Part shown: one piece after another, positions 32,757 through 42,021 of the stretch
How positions within the stretch are numbered: the stretch's first letter is position 1
Layout: each line of letters begins with the position of its first letter
Source: Chloroflexi bacterium CFX6
Lineage (GTDB): Bacteria > Chloroflexota > Anaerolineae > Anaerolineales > Villigracilaceae
Reading direction: 5' to 3'
Length of the DNA stretch: 64,000 bases
Assembly (NCBI GenBank): GCA_030263595.1
Contig: SZPG01000048.1
Span: 1 to 64,000 of the forward strand
Program-made: the position numbers and the translations under genes
The notes under the pieces: model-generated
The model's database searches: none
Seen by the model: only the letters and a program-made list of their open reading frames with translations
What the model was told of the DNA's origin: nothing

Positions 32757-33910
32757 CTTCTTTCAGTATGAAAGCGATTGATACAATCCATAAAAAACTT
32801 TTCGTTCTGGGACATTATGATCTCCTGTGAAAATTTCCCATTGATCTTCTCCCAGCCAGCCCGGCCGAGTTGCGCTGCCAATCGTTCATCTTTCAATACT
32901 CGTATGACCGCGTCGGCTATTGACTCGATATTTTCCGGGTCTATCAGGATGCCATCCTTGCCATGTTCGATCAATTCAGGTCCGCTGGCACGTTCGGTAA
33001 AGATCACCGGACAGCCGACCGACATGGCATCCATTGGTGCCAAGGCAAATCCTTCCACCAACGACGGGAAAACAGCAACATTGGCTGTTATGAGAGCATT
33101 AAGAACAGTCTCTCGCGTGACGAAACCATGAAAGGTCACTCCCTGCTTAATCACATGTTGAAATTCTGAGTTCAAATATTCCTGCATGAAACGCCCTTCT
33201 TCCATACGCCAATCCTTGCCAAAGATATGAAGTTCAGCATTTGTACAGGCTTCTTTTACCTTGGGCCAGACAGAGATCAACTGAATGACACCCTTATTGC
33301 GGTTCAAGGTGCCGGCAAACACCACTTTACCCAGCACCCGCTTTGATGAAGGCGAATATGAACGAACTTCAACTGGATTATAGATGACCTGTATATCCTT
33401 ATCCATCAGGGAAAACAATTCTGCTGTTTTTCTAGCAAGGCACAAACTTACAGAGCGGTAAAAATCGGCTCGACGCATGGACCAGTTTTCGATCCAGAAA
33501 GAGAGGCGTTGCAAGGGTCGTTCCTGCTCCCTGGCATTGTGAGAAGCCGATCCATGTAAATGAACAATTACGGGCACGGGCAGTGAAGCCCAACCTGCCG
33601 CCCAACCCTGATAATCTGGCACATCCACCAGTTCAATCTCTCCATCTCTTGCCAATTGCGAGATCACACGAAACAACCGCCAGCGTCCCAGTATCCAACC
33701 GAAATAACGTAAACGCGGCTCACGCATACGCCAAACCCTTACACCCATGTCCACTTCGAAATCCGGCGCAGGGTAATCGTGGGCATAGATACCGATCACG
33801 TTCACCTCGTGGCCCCTATGAACCAGAGAACGCGCCAGCGTCTGGACCAATATGCCGATGCCGCCATATTTTCCGGGAGGATACTCAGAGCAAATAAAGC
33901 AGATCTTCAA
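32753..33910 (-). CDS. GT4 glycosyltransferase
   Basis: A 385-residue GT-B enzyme with KICFICSEYPPGKYGGIGILVQTLARSLVHRGHEVNVI at the N-terminus. It also has VVFAGTLNRNKGVIQLISVWPKV and VAVFPSLVEGFALAPMDAMSVGCPVIFTERASGPELI at the C-terminus, with the conserved EGFxxxxxEAM-like donor motif altered to EGFALAPMDAM. It belongs to the same long transcript; its start region overlaps the end of the upstream GT2 gene by 26 bases. Confidence 0.9.
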   Translation of the reverse strand: MKICFICSEYPPGKYGGIGILVQTLARSLVHRGHEVNVIGIYAHDYPAPDFEVDMGVRVWRMREPRLRYFGWILGRWRLFRVISQLARDGEIELVDVPDYQGWAAGWASLPVPVIVHLHGSASHNAREQERPLQRLSFWIENWSMRRADFYRSVSLCLARKTAELFSLMDKDIQVIYNPVEVRSYSPSSKRVLGKVVFAGTLNRNKGVIQLISVWPKVKEACTNAELHIFGKDWRMEEGRFMQEYLNSEFQHVIKQGVTFHGFVTRETVLNALITANVAVFPSLVEGFALAPMDAMSVGCPVIFTERASGPELIEHGKDGILIDPENIESIADAVIRVLKDERLAAQLGRAGWEKINGKFSQEIIMSQNEKFFMDCINRFHTERR

Positions 33911-34949
33911 GTTTGTCTTTTCCGTAATTGTGCCTCCCAGCCAGCATGGAAAGGGAATAATCCCAGCCTGCCGCGGTGTTTTGCCAGGACCTGCCAGATA
34001 AACTCCGGGCCATTTCTCTCAGCACAGAAAGGGGTTGTGACCTCAGGTTCGAGTGCAGGAATCTCCATTTATGATAATGGAACAGGAACCAGAGTTCATC
34101 CTTCTCGCGCCTGTTTAGGTCTTCCCGGTCTTTCCATAGTGCCCCCCAGCGTTCCATAAAAAGCACTCCTTCATGAACGGGCATCTGCCGTGCTTGTCCC
34201 GCCATCCAAAGGGCATTGATCTCCTCTTTTTGCCAAACCTGCCCGGTAAGTTCCTCCAAATGCTCAACAAGAACATCAATGCCCAATTGTTCCTGAATAT
34301 TGCCAAATGTACGAGAAATGCGGCTTTCATGCCTTCTGACAAAAGATAATACATCAGGTATCACTCCCAACCAGCCAAGGCGCGAGAGTCGGCATATCAT
34401 TCTATAATCCTGTGCCGCGGGCAATTCACGGTATCCACCCACATCCAATAACGCGTCCCGTTCTACGGTAAAGGAACTATGCGAAGCGAAACTGCGCAGG
34501 ACGAGATACCACTTGAGTCCATCGGAGGTCAGGGGCAATTTTTGCTGACCCCCGCGAAGCACGCCTCGCTCATCGAAAGATCGCCAGGGTGTGATACAGG
34601 ATCGAAACTGGGGATGGGATCTCAAAAATCCAAGTTGGCGCTCGATACGACGGACAGGCGACAGGTCATCTGCGTCTATACGGACGATATACCTGCCCCG
34701 CGCTTCGTGCAAGCCGGTATTCGCCGCGGCAAACGGACCTCCGGGCTGGCTCCGCCGCAACAAGCGGATTCGCCCATCCTGCTTGATAAACCTTTCAACA
34801 ACCTCTGTCGTATCATCCTCCGAGGCGTCGTCCACGATGATATATTCCCAATCACGAAAGGTCTGGGCTTGCATGTTCGCGATCGTTTCCCCGACGAACT
34901 GTCCTGCGTTACGAGCCGCGGTCAATATCGTCACTTCGGGAGAGGTCAT
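33885..34949 (-). CDS. GT2 glycosyltransferase
   Basis: A 354-residue GT-A enzyme: VTILTAARNAGQFVGETIANMQAQTFRDWEYIIVDDASEDDTTEVVERF and the metal site GRYIVRIDADDLSPVRRIERQ. The first 210 residues are the catalytic domain; the rest is helical and probably binds the acceptor. ATG 34949 forms an ATGA overlap with the stop of the heparinase-like gene. An upstream in-frame ATG at 34976 would lengthen the overlap and is not preferred. Confidence 0.88.
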   Translation of the reverse strand: MTSPEVTILTAARNAGQFVGETIANMQAQTFRDWEYIIVDDASEDDTTEVVERFIKQDGRIRLLRRSQPGGPFAAANTGLHEARGRYIVRIDADDLSPVRRIERQLGFLRSHPQFRSCITPWRSFDERGVLRGGQQKLPLTSDGLKWYLVLRSFASHSSFTVERDALLDVGGYRELPAAQDYRMICRLSRLGWLGVIPDVLSFVRRHESRISRTFGNIQEQLGIDVLVEHLEELTGQVWQKEEINALWMAGQARQMPVHEGVLFMERWGALWKDREDLNRREKDELWFLFHYHKWRFLHSNLRSQPLSVLREMARSLSGRSWQNTAAGWDYSLSMLAGRHNYGKDKLEDLLYLL

Positions 34950-36871
34950 GGACAAAACTCCCACTCGACAGACCATGTAAACGGCAGTTTCACTTTTCCA
35001 AAAAGCAGTAAAGTGCGCCCGTCTTTTTCGACCCCATATTCCGGCGCATATTTCGAGGGCATCACTTCAATTTTGATATTTTGGGGAAGGAAGAGTTTCA
35101 TCGAAACCTGCGAGTCTCCGACCGGACAAATGAAGGTGGATGCGTCTTCCTGCCTCCAGGGAGCATCCCCCAGGTGCAGGTTGGAAGTGAAGCGGTACTT
35201 GCCGTTCCCGGTGATGCTTTCCTCCATCACCAGTCTTGTCTCAGCCCGCCAAAACCAGGTACGAGTCAAGACGATTGATGAATCCAAACGGCTCAATCCA
35301 CGAGAGCTGTACTTCACGCCCCGCCCGCCCAGTTGTTTCCATTCCCCATTCTGGCGCGCAAAATACCATAATGGCAGGTAAGGCTGGTATTCAGAACTGA
35401 TCCCGGGCGGTATGTCATTAAGGGATGAAACGTTCTGCCCGGCGCCATTGAGGTACCAATGCCGGGCTTTCAAGGTATAAGTGGGATTACCCGGTTCTCT
35501 TATGAGAACCACATTTTTCCACCATAATTCGAAAGTACCGCGGCCGGCATCCCCTGAATGATGCGTTTCCCTTCTTGGATCGCCATGTACTGCCAAATCC
35601 ATGTCCAGATTTGTGTCGGTAACAAACGCCCAACCACCCTGAGGATATAAAACGATATCTTTACCCCTTTTTTCAATTTGCGGACCTTCGACCGCCTTTG
35701 AATAATACAACGTCAATAAAGTAATGGCATTGTGACGAGGCGGGCGCGGCAGAAGGCCGTGGGCATAACAAGCCGGGAGCAGACCCCAAAAATCTTCCAC
35801 AAGATGATCCGGGGAGGTGTTCCCGGAGCGGATCAACGAACCATCGGAGCGTATCAGGTCATCGGCTTGCAAGAACATCTTGCAGATGCGTTGAAAGAGT
35901 TCCGGCGCGATCTCCTGTCCGCTTTGCCGTGCAGCTAGCACATACTCCAAAGCCGTGCGGCACATTTGCACGTGATAAAAACTGGTCTGTTCAGCGAAAC
36001 TTCCATCTTCGAGAATCAGCAGAGGAAAATATTTCTCCCATAATTCAAAAGCCTGCCTTTCCCAATCTCCTGCCTGCGGCGCATCACCTAACATTCGGCT
36101 CGCAATATACAAGGCGCGGGCATTGTTCAGAATGTGATTATTGAAATCCTCACGGATCTCGAGATTCTCATGCAAATGGAGCACGTCCAGATATATGCGT
36201 TGTTTGACAGATATAACCATATCATCAAACTCAGGCAAGCCTGCCTGCTTAAGCCAGAGCAAAACCTCACACAACGATGCAATACGCTCCGATGTAGTGT
36301 ACGGGGCTGCCACCGCAACATCGCCTTCCCATGCCTGCGACATCCAGGCGGACAGGTCTCTCTTCAAAGCATCAAGAGATCCTGCATGTCCACGGAAAAC
36401 CGCACGGGCATAGCGAACTGCCCAATATAGGCGGTGATATGCATGTAGGTGCTCAATATCTTGTACATCGCTTAAGGACTTTCTCATATCGAAATAAGCG
36501 CCGCCTGCCAACCGGAATACCCCCACCATCTGTTGTTCGACTTCGGCAAATAATCCTGTTTCTTCAACCAACCTGGGTGGATAGCTACCATGACCTGCAA
36601 ACAAGTTGTGAATCTCACTTGCAAGCGATACCCCATTAGGCATGTTCAGGGGAAGCTTATATCTTACCCGTTTTGGCGACACAATATCCCGGTACCAGCG
36701 ATATGCCAGATAGCGGAAAGGATATACGGAAGCCTGAAACCATTCTGACAAACGACCTGCTCTCCGACATTGCGTTAAGTAGTTTAGACGCTCACTGCGT
36801 GACATGCGCCAAATATCAATTGTCTGTTCCAGGCTAACCCGGAATCTATTTTTTTTACCAATACTTATCAT
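34946..36871 (-). CDS. Heparinase II/III-like polysaccharide lyase family protein
   Basis: A 641-residue protein. The N-terminal half is an alpha/alpha-toroid (NHILNNARALYIASRMLG, EQTSFYHVQMCRTALEYVLAARQ). The C-terminal beta-sandwich has the heparinase II/III motif: DLAVHGDPRRETHHSGDAGRGTFELWWKN. No signal peptide is visible, which is usual for the members found in polysaccharide gene clusters, where the activity may be modification or editing of the polymer. His-rich HHSGD is expected near the catalytic site. It is the promoter-proximal gene of the - strand run 28-37 kb; the upstream 97 bp face the divergent acyltransferase gene. Confidence 0.87.
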   Translation of the reverse strand: MISIGKKNRFRVSLEQTIDIWRMSRSERLNYLTQCRRAGRLSEWFQASVYPFRYLAYRWYRDIVSPKRVRYKLPLNMPNGVSLASEIHNLFAGHGSYPPRLVEETGLFAEVEQQMVGVFRLAGGAYFDMRKSLSDVQDIEHLHAYHRLYWAVRYARAVFRGHAGSLDALKRDLSAWMSQAWEGDVAVAAPYTTSERIASLCEVLLWLKQAGLPEFDDMVISVKQRIYLDVLHLHENLEIREDFNNHILNNARALYIASRMLGDAPQAGDWERQAFELWEKYFPLLILEDGSFAEQTSFYHVQMCRTALEYVLAARQSGQEIAPELFQRICKMFLQADDLIRSDGSLIRSGNTSPDHLVEDFWGLLPACYAHGLLPRPPRHNAITLLTLYYSKAVEGPQIEKRGKDIVLYPQGGWAFVTDTNLDMDLAVHGDPRRETHHSGDAGRGTFELWWKNVVLIREPGNPTYTLKARHWYLNGAGQNVSSLNDIPPGISSEYQPYLPLWYFARQNGEWKQLGGRGVKYSSRGLSRLDSSIVLTRTWFWRAETRLVMEESITGNGKYRFTSNLHLGDAPWRQEDASTFICPVGDSQVSMKLFLPQNIKIEVMPSKYAPEYGVEKDGRTLLLFGKVKLPFTWSVEWEFCP

Positions 36872-36968
36872 TTAAACTCTACTGAAATCTACGATATACT
36901 TTTTCTCGTCCATTATCGTCCCATCAAATATTCCAAGTTCCAACAACAGAGAAAAGGCGGTGCCAAGT

Positions 36969-37598
36969 ATGAAAAAGGCCCTGGGTTACCTGAAAAATAT
37001 TATCTCAAGCCGGTGTAACATCATACCAACGGTCATTTTGGGGCTTCGCGAGAGAAGCACCTGCCTGGCTGTATTCCCCAATGTGCATGTGAGCATGGAT
37101 CGATCCTCGTCTGTAACAGGCAACGGCTTCTTGAGGCTGGGACGAAAATGGAACGGGCTTAGATACTTGCCTTCAGAGATTAAACTTTCAAATGGCGCAC
37201 AATTGATCGTGAATGGTGAATTCAGTTTATACACCGGGTTTCACGTGACAATTAACGAAAATGCCACCCTCGTACTTGGAACTGGCTACATCAACAATCA
37301 CGTAACAATCGATTGTTTTAATAGAATTTTCTTTGGAAATAACGTTGCAATTTCCAAGGGAGTAACGTTTCGTGACAGCGACAATCACTCAATTGACCGA
37401 AAGACACCCATTAGTGCGCCTATAGTTGTTGAAGACAATGTATGGATTGGTCTAAATGCAACCATACTGAAAGGAGTACATATTGGACATGGATCAGTGA
37501 TTGCTGCAGGAGCAGTTGTTACCAGAGATGTACCGGAAAATTCATTAGTCGGCGGTGTTCCTGCCAAAGTAATTAAAAAGGATATTACATGGGCCTAA
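36969..37598 (+). CDS. Left-handed beta-helix acyltransferase
   Basis: A 209-residue hexapeptide-repeat transferase. Repeats such as [11 protein letters not shown]-like [64 protein letters not shown] are the classic CysE/LacA/NodL end. The His in FRDSDNHSI is the likely catalytic residue. It acetylates a sugar of the polymer, probably from acetyl-CoA. It is the only + strand gene in 15.9-49.2 kb and is visibly AT-richer than its neighbours. ATG 36969 has AAGG at 11 bases; the alternative GTG 36960 is too close to that site. Confidence 0.88.
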   Translation: MKKALGYLKNIISSRCNIIPTVILGLRERSTCLAVFPNVHVSMDRSSSVTGNGFLRLGRKWNGLRYLPSEIKLSNGAQLIVNGEFSLYTGFHVTINENATLVLGTGYINNHVTIDCFNRIFFGNNVAISKGVTFRDSDNHSIDRKTPISAPIVVEDNVWIGLNATILKGVHIGHGSVIAAGAVVTRDVPENSLVGGVPAKVIKKDITWA

Positions 37599-37602
37599 AA
37601 AC

Positions 37603-39027
37603 TTAGCTTACCATTACAAAAAATTGGGACTTACCAAGCCGACTCTTCAATACATTTACACCGCGCTCCGTAGATTTTCCATCGTCGAATGTGCAGATCT
37701 CTTCTACGAGTTTTTGCCTGCCCACAGCCAGCCGTCCCGGCTCCCGCAATGCTGAACACACCGCCTCAATGAATTCGCCGGTGTTGCCCGCCAACGCCAG
37801 CCCGCCCGAATTCGTGATCGGCAGGTAATGTTCGCGCAGGTACAGTTCCTTCAGGACCTGGTCGTACTGCGGTCGCCCTTCCGGGTCGTAGGCAGGACCA
37901 ACCTGCGGCTTATCGAAAATAGCGCCGTCCACGGTCAATGTGGAGGAGACATTGACATGCACATGGCTGTGATGCAGCGTCGAGACCAGTCTCTCGATGT
38001 CCCGGCGGGAGATGTCCGTTTTGCCATCGGTCTCGCGCGCCTGCCACGGCCTGTCCACGACCACATGTTTGCATTGCTTTAGGACGGGGGTCCACCGGCT
38101 CTCGATGTCCACCGGATGCCTGCGAAACAGGATCACAGGCTTATCGGGAATCTGACCGTTTTCGATTGCCTGATCCAGGTCCAATAATAGGGACGTCTCA
38201 TTAGGCACGATCTTCACATACCCCGATCCCCAAAAAATGACCGGGGCATCCGTCGGCAGGCCCAGTTCTCTGCGCCAGGCGCCTTCGTCCCAGATATAAC
38301 TTTCATCCCAATAAAAATCGAACTGCGGCGGGCCCGTCACGGAAACATCCTCCGCTTTGACGGCTGGATAAGAACGCAGAAGTTCCTGTGCATTGTATCG
38401 ATTCCAAACCATGTAGTGCTGGAACGTGACCGGAAGCCATGTGCGGGCGGTGATGTTATCAAAGGATAGAATGGCAGTGAACAATGGAATACACGCTTTT
38501 CTGCCCAACCGCAACAAAGGTTCATCCTGGTAAATGAACGGCGTAACGGAAAAAACAGCATCCGGCCGGGCGTTCTCGAACAGGCATTTAAATTCGTCAA
38601 CGTTCGTATCGCGCCAGAAAAGTTCCTCGTCCTTTGCAAGCAGGCGTTCCACACCTTGAGGCAGGGCGCTCTCGAGGGTCATCAGGGCTTCCCGAAACCT
38701 GTTCACCAGCAGTGAACGCCGGCTCATGAACAGGGCGTTCCGCCGGCGGTCAATGCGAGTCGTGACGGTCTTTCGGTAACGGCGATGCCAGTGGTTGATG
38801 CGCGCCCGGACGTGTTCGAAGTCGTTCCCAAACTTGAACTGCGGAACGGTGTGCACCTCCGCCCCCAGCAGTTCGATCTCCCGGCGCAGTGCGGGGTCCT
38901 CCCACGTCAGCGCGACGACCGGCTGGGAGAAATTAGCCAGCATTTTCAGCATACCCGTCCGCACAAGATAACGGACCGTGAAATGCTGGGAGACCGGTAT
39001 TAACAAACGGATGCGTGTGCCTGTCAT
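37603..39027 (-). CDS. Putative GT-B transferase, glycerophosphotransferase/capsule type
   Basis: A 474-residue soluble protein that I do not place securely. RIRLLIPVSQHFTVRYLVRTGMLKML begins a Rossmann-like domain; the C-terminal half contains VIFWGSGYVKIVPNETSLLLDLDQA, PVILFRRHPVDIESRW, VHVNVSSTLTVDGAIFDKPQVGPAYDPEG. The H-P-x-D and S-S-T-x-x-x-D patterns are like CDP-glycerol glycerophosphotransferases and related capsule GT-B enzymes. The frame extends to 39342, but the first 105 residues are shadow; ATG 39027 is 8 bases after the upstream GT4 stop. Role in polymer decoration or chain building is inferred from context. Confidence 0.72.
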   Translation of the reverse strand: MTGTRIRLLIPVSQHFTVRYLVRTGMLKMLANFSQPVVALTWEDPALRREIELLGAEVHTVPQFKFGNDFEHVRARINHWHRRYRKTVTTRIDRRRNALFMSRRSLLVNRFREALMTLESALPQGVERLLAKDEELFWRDTNVDEFKCLFENARPDAVFSVTPFIYQDEPLLRLGRKACIPLFTAILSFDNITARTWLPVTFQHYMVWNRYNAQELLRSYPAVKAEDVSVTGPPQFDFYWDESYIWDEGAWRRELGLPTDAPVIFWGSGYVKIVPNETSLLLDLDQAIENGQIPDKPVILFRRHPVDIESRWTPVLKQCKHVVVDRPWQARETDGKTDISRRDIERLVSTLHHSHVHVNVSSTLTVDGAIFDKPQVGPAYDPEGRPQYDQVLKELYLREHYLPITNSGGLALAGNTGEFIEAVCSALREPGRLAVGRQKLVEEICTFDDGKSTERGVNVLKSRLGKSQFFVMVS

Positions 39028-39034
39028 CAAGTTC

Positions 39035-40267
39035 TCAAGCCAGGTGTTCGAGCACTTTCCCAAACCTGGGTAATTGAGCCTCCAGGGTAAATTCGTTCTC
39101 GAAGGTTTTTTTTGCCGCACAGCCAACACGCTCGCGCAATTCCCGGTCCTGGACCAACGCGGGCAGGGTCTTCGCAAAGGCCTCCAGTTCAGGCAGGACG
39201 ATGCAATTCCCGCCCGGCACCAGCTCCGGCGAGCCGGCCACCGCCGGCCGCGCGGCGACCACCACCTGGGCATGGTTGAAAAGCAGGGACAGTTTGGTGC
39301 GCGTGCCGGTATCGTGCTCGTAGGGGATGATGGCAATATCAAAGGGGCGCAGGATGGAACTCAAATCGTCTACATGCCCATGAAGGACTGCCTTGCAGGC
39401 GAATAAACGTTCCATTAGTTCAGGCTTGGCGCCGGTCGTATCACCGATGACGTGAAGTTGAAAACATGATTCGCCAGCCTCGAAATGAGATTGCACTTTA
39501 TCCAGATAAGCCATCAAACCAAGGTAATTGGAGGTGGTGCGCAAACCTCCCAGGTGCAGGATGCGGGCAGGCGACCCGTCCTGCGGCTTCAAACGGTCCA
39601 GTTCGACCTCTTCATACGTGGTGGGGATTACAAGGACGTACCTGCCCCCCGCCCTTCGCAACTCATCCGCCTCGGTCTGCGACCCCGTGGTGATGACGGT
39701 TGCCTTGCGGATGATCCGCATCTCGCCCCTGCGCACCGCCCACTCATGAATTTGTTCACTCAACAGCGGTCTGCGCGACCTTGCCTGACGGCGGAGCTGG
39801 AAGATCCGGTGATGAAAATCCGTCTGGGCATACACATAGGGCAGTGGGAAGGGCTGTGAGGCCGCCAGGGCGCCCGCCGCCCCCGACTCCGCCCAGAGGA
39901 AATCCGGTTTCAATCCCTGCAGGGCATTCACAAACCCCGCAAGCAAGGTCCCCGTCTCGGGGAAAGCCAGCCTCACCGGTTGGAACGTCGCCCGTTGCAA
40001 CAGTTCGAGGCGTGTGCGATACGGCGGCGTTGATGGGTACACGACATCCGTCCATGAATCCGCCTGCCTGCGGAACTGCCTGCCGTGTGCAGACTCCCCG
40101 GTCTCATGTGCCAGCACCTTCTCGCGCGTATTCTCCGAGAGAAAGCGCCAGACGTGGACTTCGACTCCCAGCCGTTTCAACGCCAGGAATGACCCCAAAT
40201 GACGGCTGGCGGCGCCTGAAAAATTCGCTGAGAGCGGGGCATCGCCGAACAAAAAGATGCACTTCAT
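39035..40267 (-). CDS. GT4-like glycosyltransferase
   Basis: A 410-residue GT-B enzyme: KCIFLFGDAPLSANFSGAASRHLGSFLALKRLGVEVHVWRF at the N-terminus, ARILHLGGLRTTSNYLGLMAYLDKV and FDIAIIPYEHDTGTRTKLSLLFNHAQVVVAARPAVAGSPEL in the donor domain. The usual E-x7-E is replaced by a G-T-R-T-K-L-like motif seen in some GT4 subgroups. ATG 40267 overlaps the stop of the next gene upstream as ATGA. Confidence 0.83.
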   Translation of the reverse strand: MKCIFLFGDAPLSANFSGAASRHLGSFLALKRLGVEVHVWRFLSENTREKVLAHETGESAHGRQFRRQADSWTDVVYPSTPPYRTRLELLQRATFQPVRLAFPETGTLLAGFVNALQGLKPDFLWAESGAAGALAASQPFPLPYVYAQTDFHHRIFQLRRQARSRRPLLSEQIHEWAVRRGEMRIIRKATVITTGSQTEADELRRAGGRYVLVIPTTYEEVELDRLKPQDGSPARILHLGGLRTTSNYLGLMAYLDKVQSHFEAGESCFQLHVIGDTTGAKPELMERLFACKAVLHGHVDDLSSILRPFDIAIIPYEHDTGTRTKLSLLFNHAQVVVAARPAVAGSPELVPGGNCIVLPELEAFAKTLPALVQDRELRERVGCAAKKTFENEFTLEAQLPRFGKVLEHLA

Positions 40268-42021
40268 GCAGGTTTCAAAACGGGCAGTTGGATCAAGTCT
40301 GCCTCCCGTGACTTCGCAAGCCAGCCGCACAACAGGTTCAAAGAAGGCGAGGCGCGCAGGTCGTCCAGCGAACGGGCTGTAATGCCGATGTTGTCATGCA
40401 CGTCGCTTTGCGCCTCGTGAAGCCTTTTTAATTCCATGGGCGCAACATCCTCGAAGGAGATCTGCTTCCCGATCACGAGCGCATAAAAGTGCCGGCGCGC
40501 CAATTGTTGGATGTCGGCATTCAAGCGTTCCACTTTGTGCAGGTTGCGCAGGGTTTCGAAATATTCCGCCTGCGTCTTCGGCTCGATGGTAAAGCCATAG
40601 CCGTTATAGCGACCCGTGCCAGCCAGCACCGCCGGGATCCCAAAGCAGGGGAACTCCATCCCCACCGTCCCGTTGACCGTCAGCACGCAGTCCACCAGCG
40701 GGAACAGGGAACGGGTGTTGATCCCGGTCTCGGCGGGCATGAAGCGCACGTGCTCCGGCAGGGGCATGAGCGGTTCGAGCAGGCGCCGCTCGGAGGAGGT
40801 CTTGATCGTTTCACGCTGCAGTTTGAAGACGTTGAAGGGATGCTCCTTGACGATCCAGTTCATCAGGCGGCACCCGGGCTCGGATGAAACGAATTGCACG
40901 GTCTGGTAGAGCCAGTCCTCGAAGTCCTCGAACAGACCCGAGCCGAAGAAGAAAGCCGCGTCCCAGGCGACCTGCGAAAAGATGACGGCAGTCTTTTTCT
41001 GCGGGTCCAGTCCCAGCTGCCTGTACACCTCATCCGGCGGCAGGAGCTGTTTGCCCGATTGCAGGCGCCGCGTGTCATCCAGGGAGTCCGGACGGTAACG
41101 CGCCGCGAATTCCTGCTCCAAAGCCTCGTCCTGTTCGTCCCCCCAGGGTTCGCCCTTCACCTTTTCCCACGTATCGGGGGAGAGCGAAAAATAATGCCGC
41201 CCGCGCGTTTCGGGGGTGTAGCGCTTGAAGATCCAGGTACTGCGGCGCTGACCGAACTCCAGGACGGCGCAGTCCACCCCGCGATTCAGGGCAGTTTCAA
41301 AGATGGGCCCGCTGGGGATGTACCCGGCGTCGCGCACCAGCATCTTTTCCAGGGGGTTCTGGTCCAGGTATTTTTCGGCTGTGACCACGCTTTGCACAGC
41401 CGACCTCAACTGCGAACGGAACAGGGCGAAGGTTTCGGCATCCTGCAAATTCAAACGTCCTTCGATACGCTTGCGGCAGGTCATCGAAAGCGCGTGTTCG
41501 CCAACGTGCACGCCGTGGAAGACCACGCTCTTCGCCGAAGCGACCGTGACCGCCCGCGGCAGTAACGCCTCCACCTCCGCCTCCAGTTGCTCCTCAGCCA
41601 GCCCGAACCTTTTCTCCCACTCGTCCCACATCTCGAGGTGCGCAAGCCCGAACAAGCCGTAATACGAATGGGCAAAACGATTGCCCGAACGGGTGAAGAT
41701 GACAGGAGTGAAGCCCTGCAATTGCATGCCCTTGGCAACCAGGCAATGGAACTTGGCATGCATGGGCAGGTTGGTGAAACTCAGGATGGCAAAACGCCGG
41801 TCCGGATCGGAGAATTCGCTGCCCTGCCATGCCCAATCCGCCACCTGGCGGCGGGTGATCTGCAGGTCGCGTTTCAATTCGTACTGCTGGCTGCGATACA
41901 CTGGGTCTGTTATCAATCGCAGACTATTCGTTAATGCCTTATATGGTGAAAATTCCATGGAAAATGCAGACTCGCGCTTATGAGATTCGACACCGACAGG
42001 GACACGGGGATAAACTGTCAA
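40264..42021 (-). CDS. Capsule-polysaccharide-like (KpsS/LipB-type) transferase, uncertain
   Basis: A 585-residue soluble protein with a GT-B look: FAILSFTNLPMHAKFHCLVAKGMQLQGFTPVIF at about 75, KKTAVIFSQVAWDAAFFFGSGLFEDFEDWLYQTVQFV, NWIVKEHPFNVFKL, and SLFPLVDCVLTVNGTVGMEFPCFGIPAVLAGTGRYNGYGF. The K-E-H-P-x-N and V-N-G-T-V-G-x-E motifs are like those of capsule polysaccharide biosynthesis (Kdo-transferase/KpsS) proteins. Start choice: TTG 42021 has AAGAAGGATGGA just upstream and makes a TTGA overlap with the methyltransferase stop; ATG 41958 is an alternative without a good site. Confidence 0.72.
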   Translation of the reverse strand: MTVYPRVPVGVESHKRESAFSMEFSPYKALTNSLRLITDPVYRSQQYELKRDLQITRRQVADWAWQGSEFSDPDRRFAILSFTNLPMHAKFHCLVAKGMQLQGFTPVIFTRSGNRFAHSYYGLFGLAHLEMWDEWEKRFGLAEEQLEAEVEALLPRAVTVASAKSVVFHGVHVGEHALSMTCRKRIEGRLNLQDAETFALFRSQLRSAVQSVVTAEKYLDQNPLEKMLVRDAGYIPSGPIFETALNRGVDCAVLEFGQRRSTWIFKRYTPETRGRHYFSLSPDTWEKVKGEPWGDEQDEALEQEFAARYRPDSLDDTRRLQSGKQLLPPDEVYRQLGLDPQKKTAVIFSQVAWDAAFFFGSGLFEDFEDWLYQTVQFVSSEPGCRLMNWIVKEHPFNVFKLQRETIKTSSERRLLEPLMPLPEHVRFMPAETGINTRSLFPLVDCVLTVNGTVGMEFPCFGIPAVLAGTGRYNGYGFTIEPKTQAEYFETLRNLHKVERLNADIQQLARRHFYALVIGKQISFEDVAPMELKRLHEAQSDVHDNIGITARSLDDLRASPSLNLLCGWLAKSREADLIQLPVLKPA

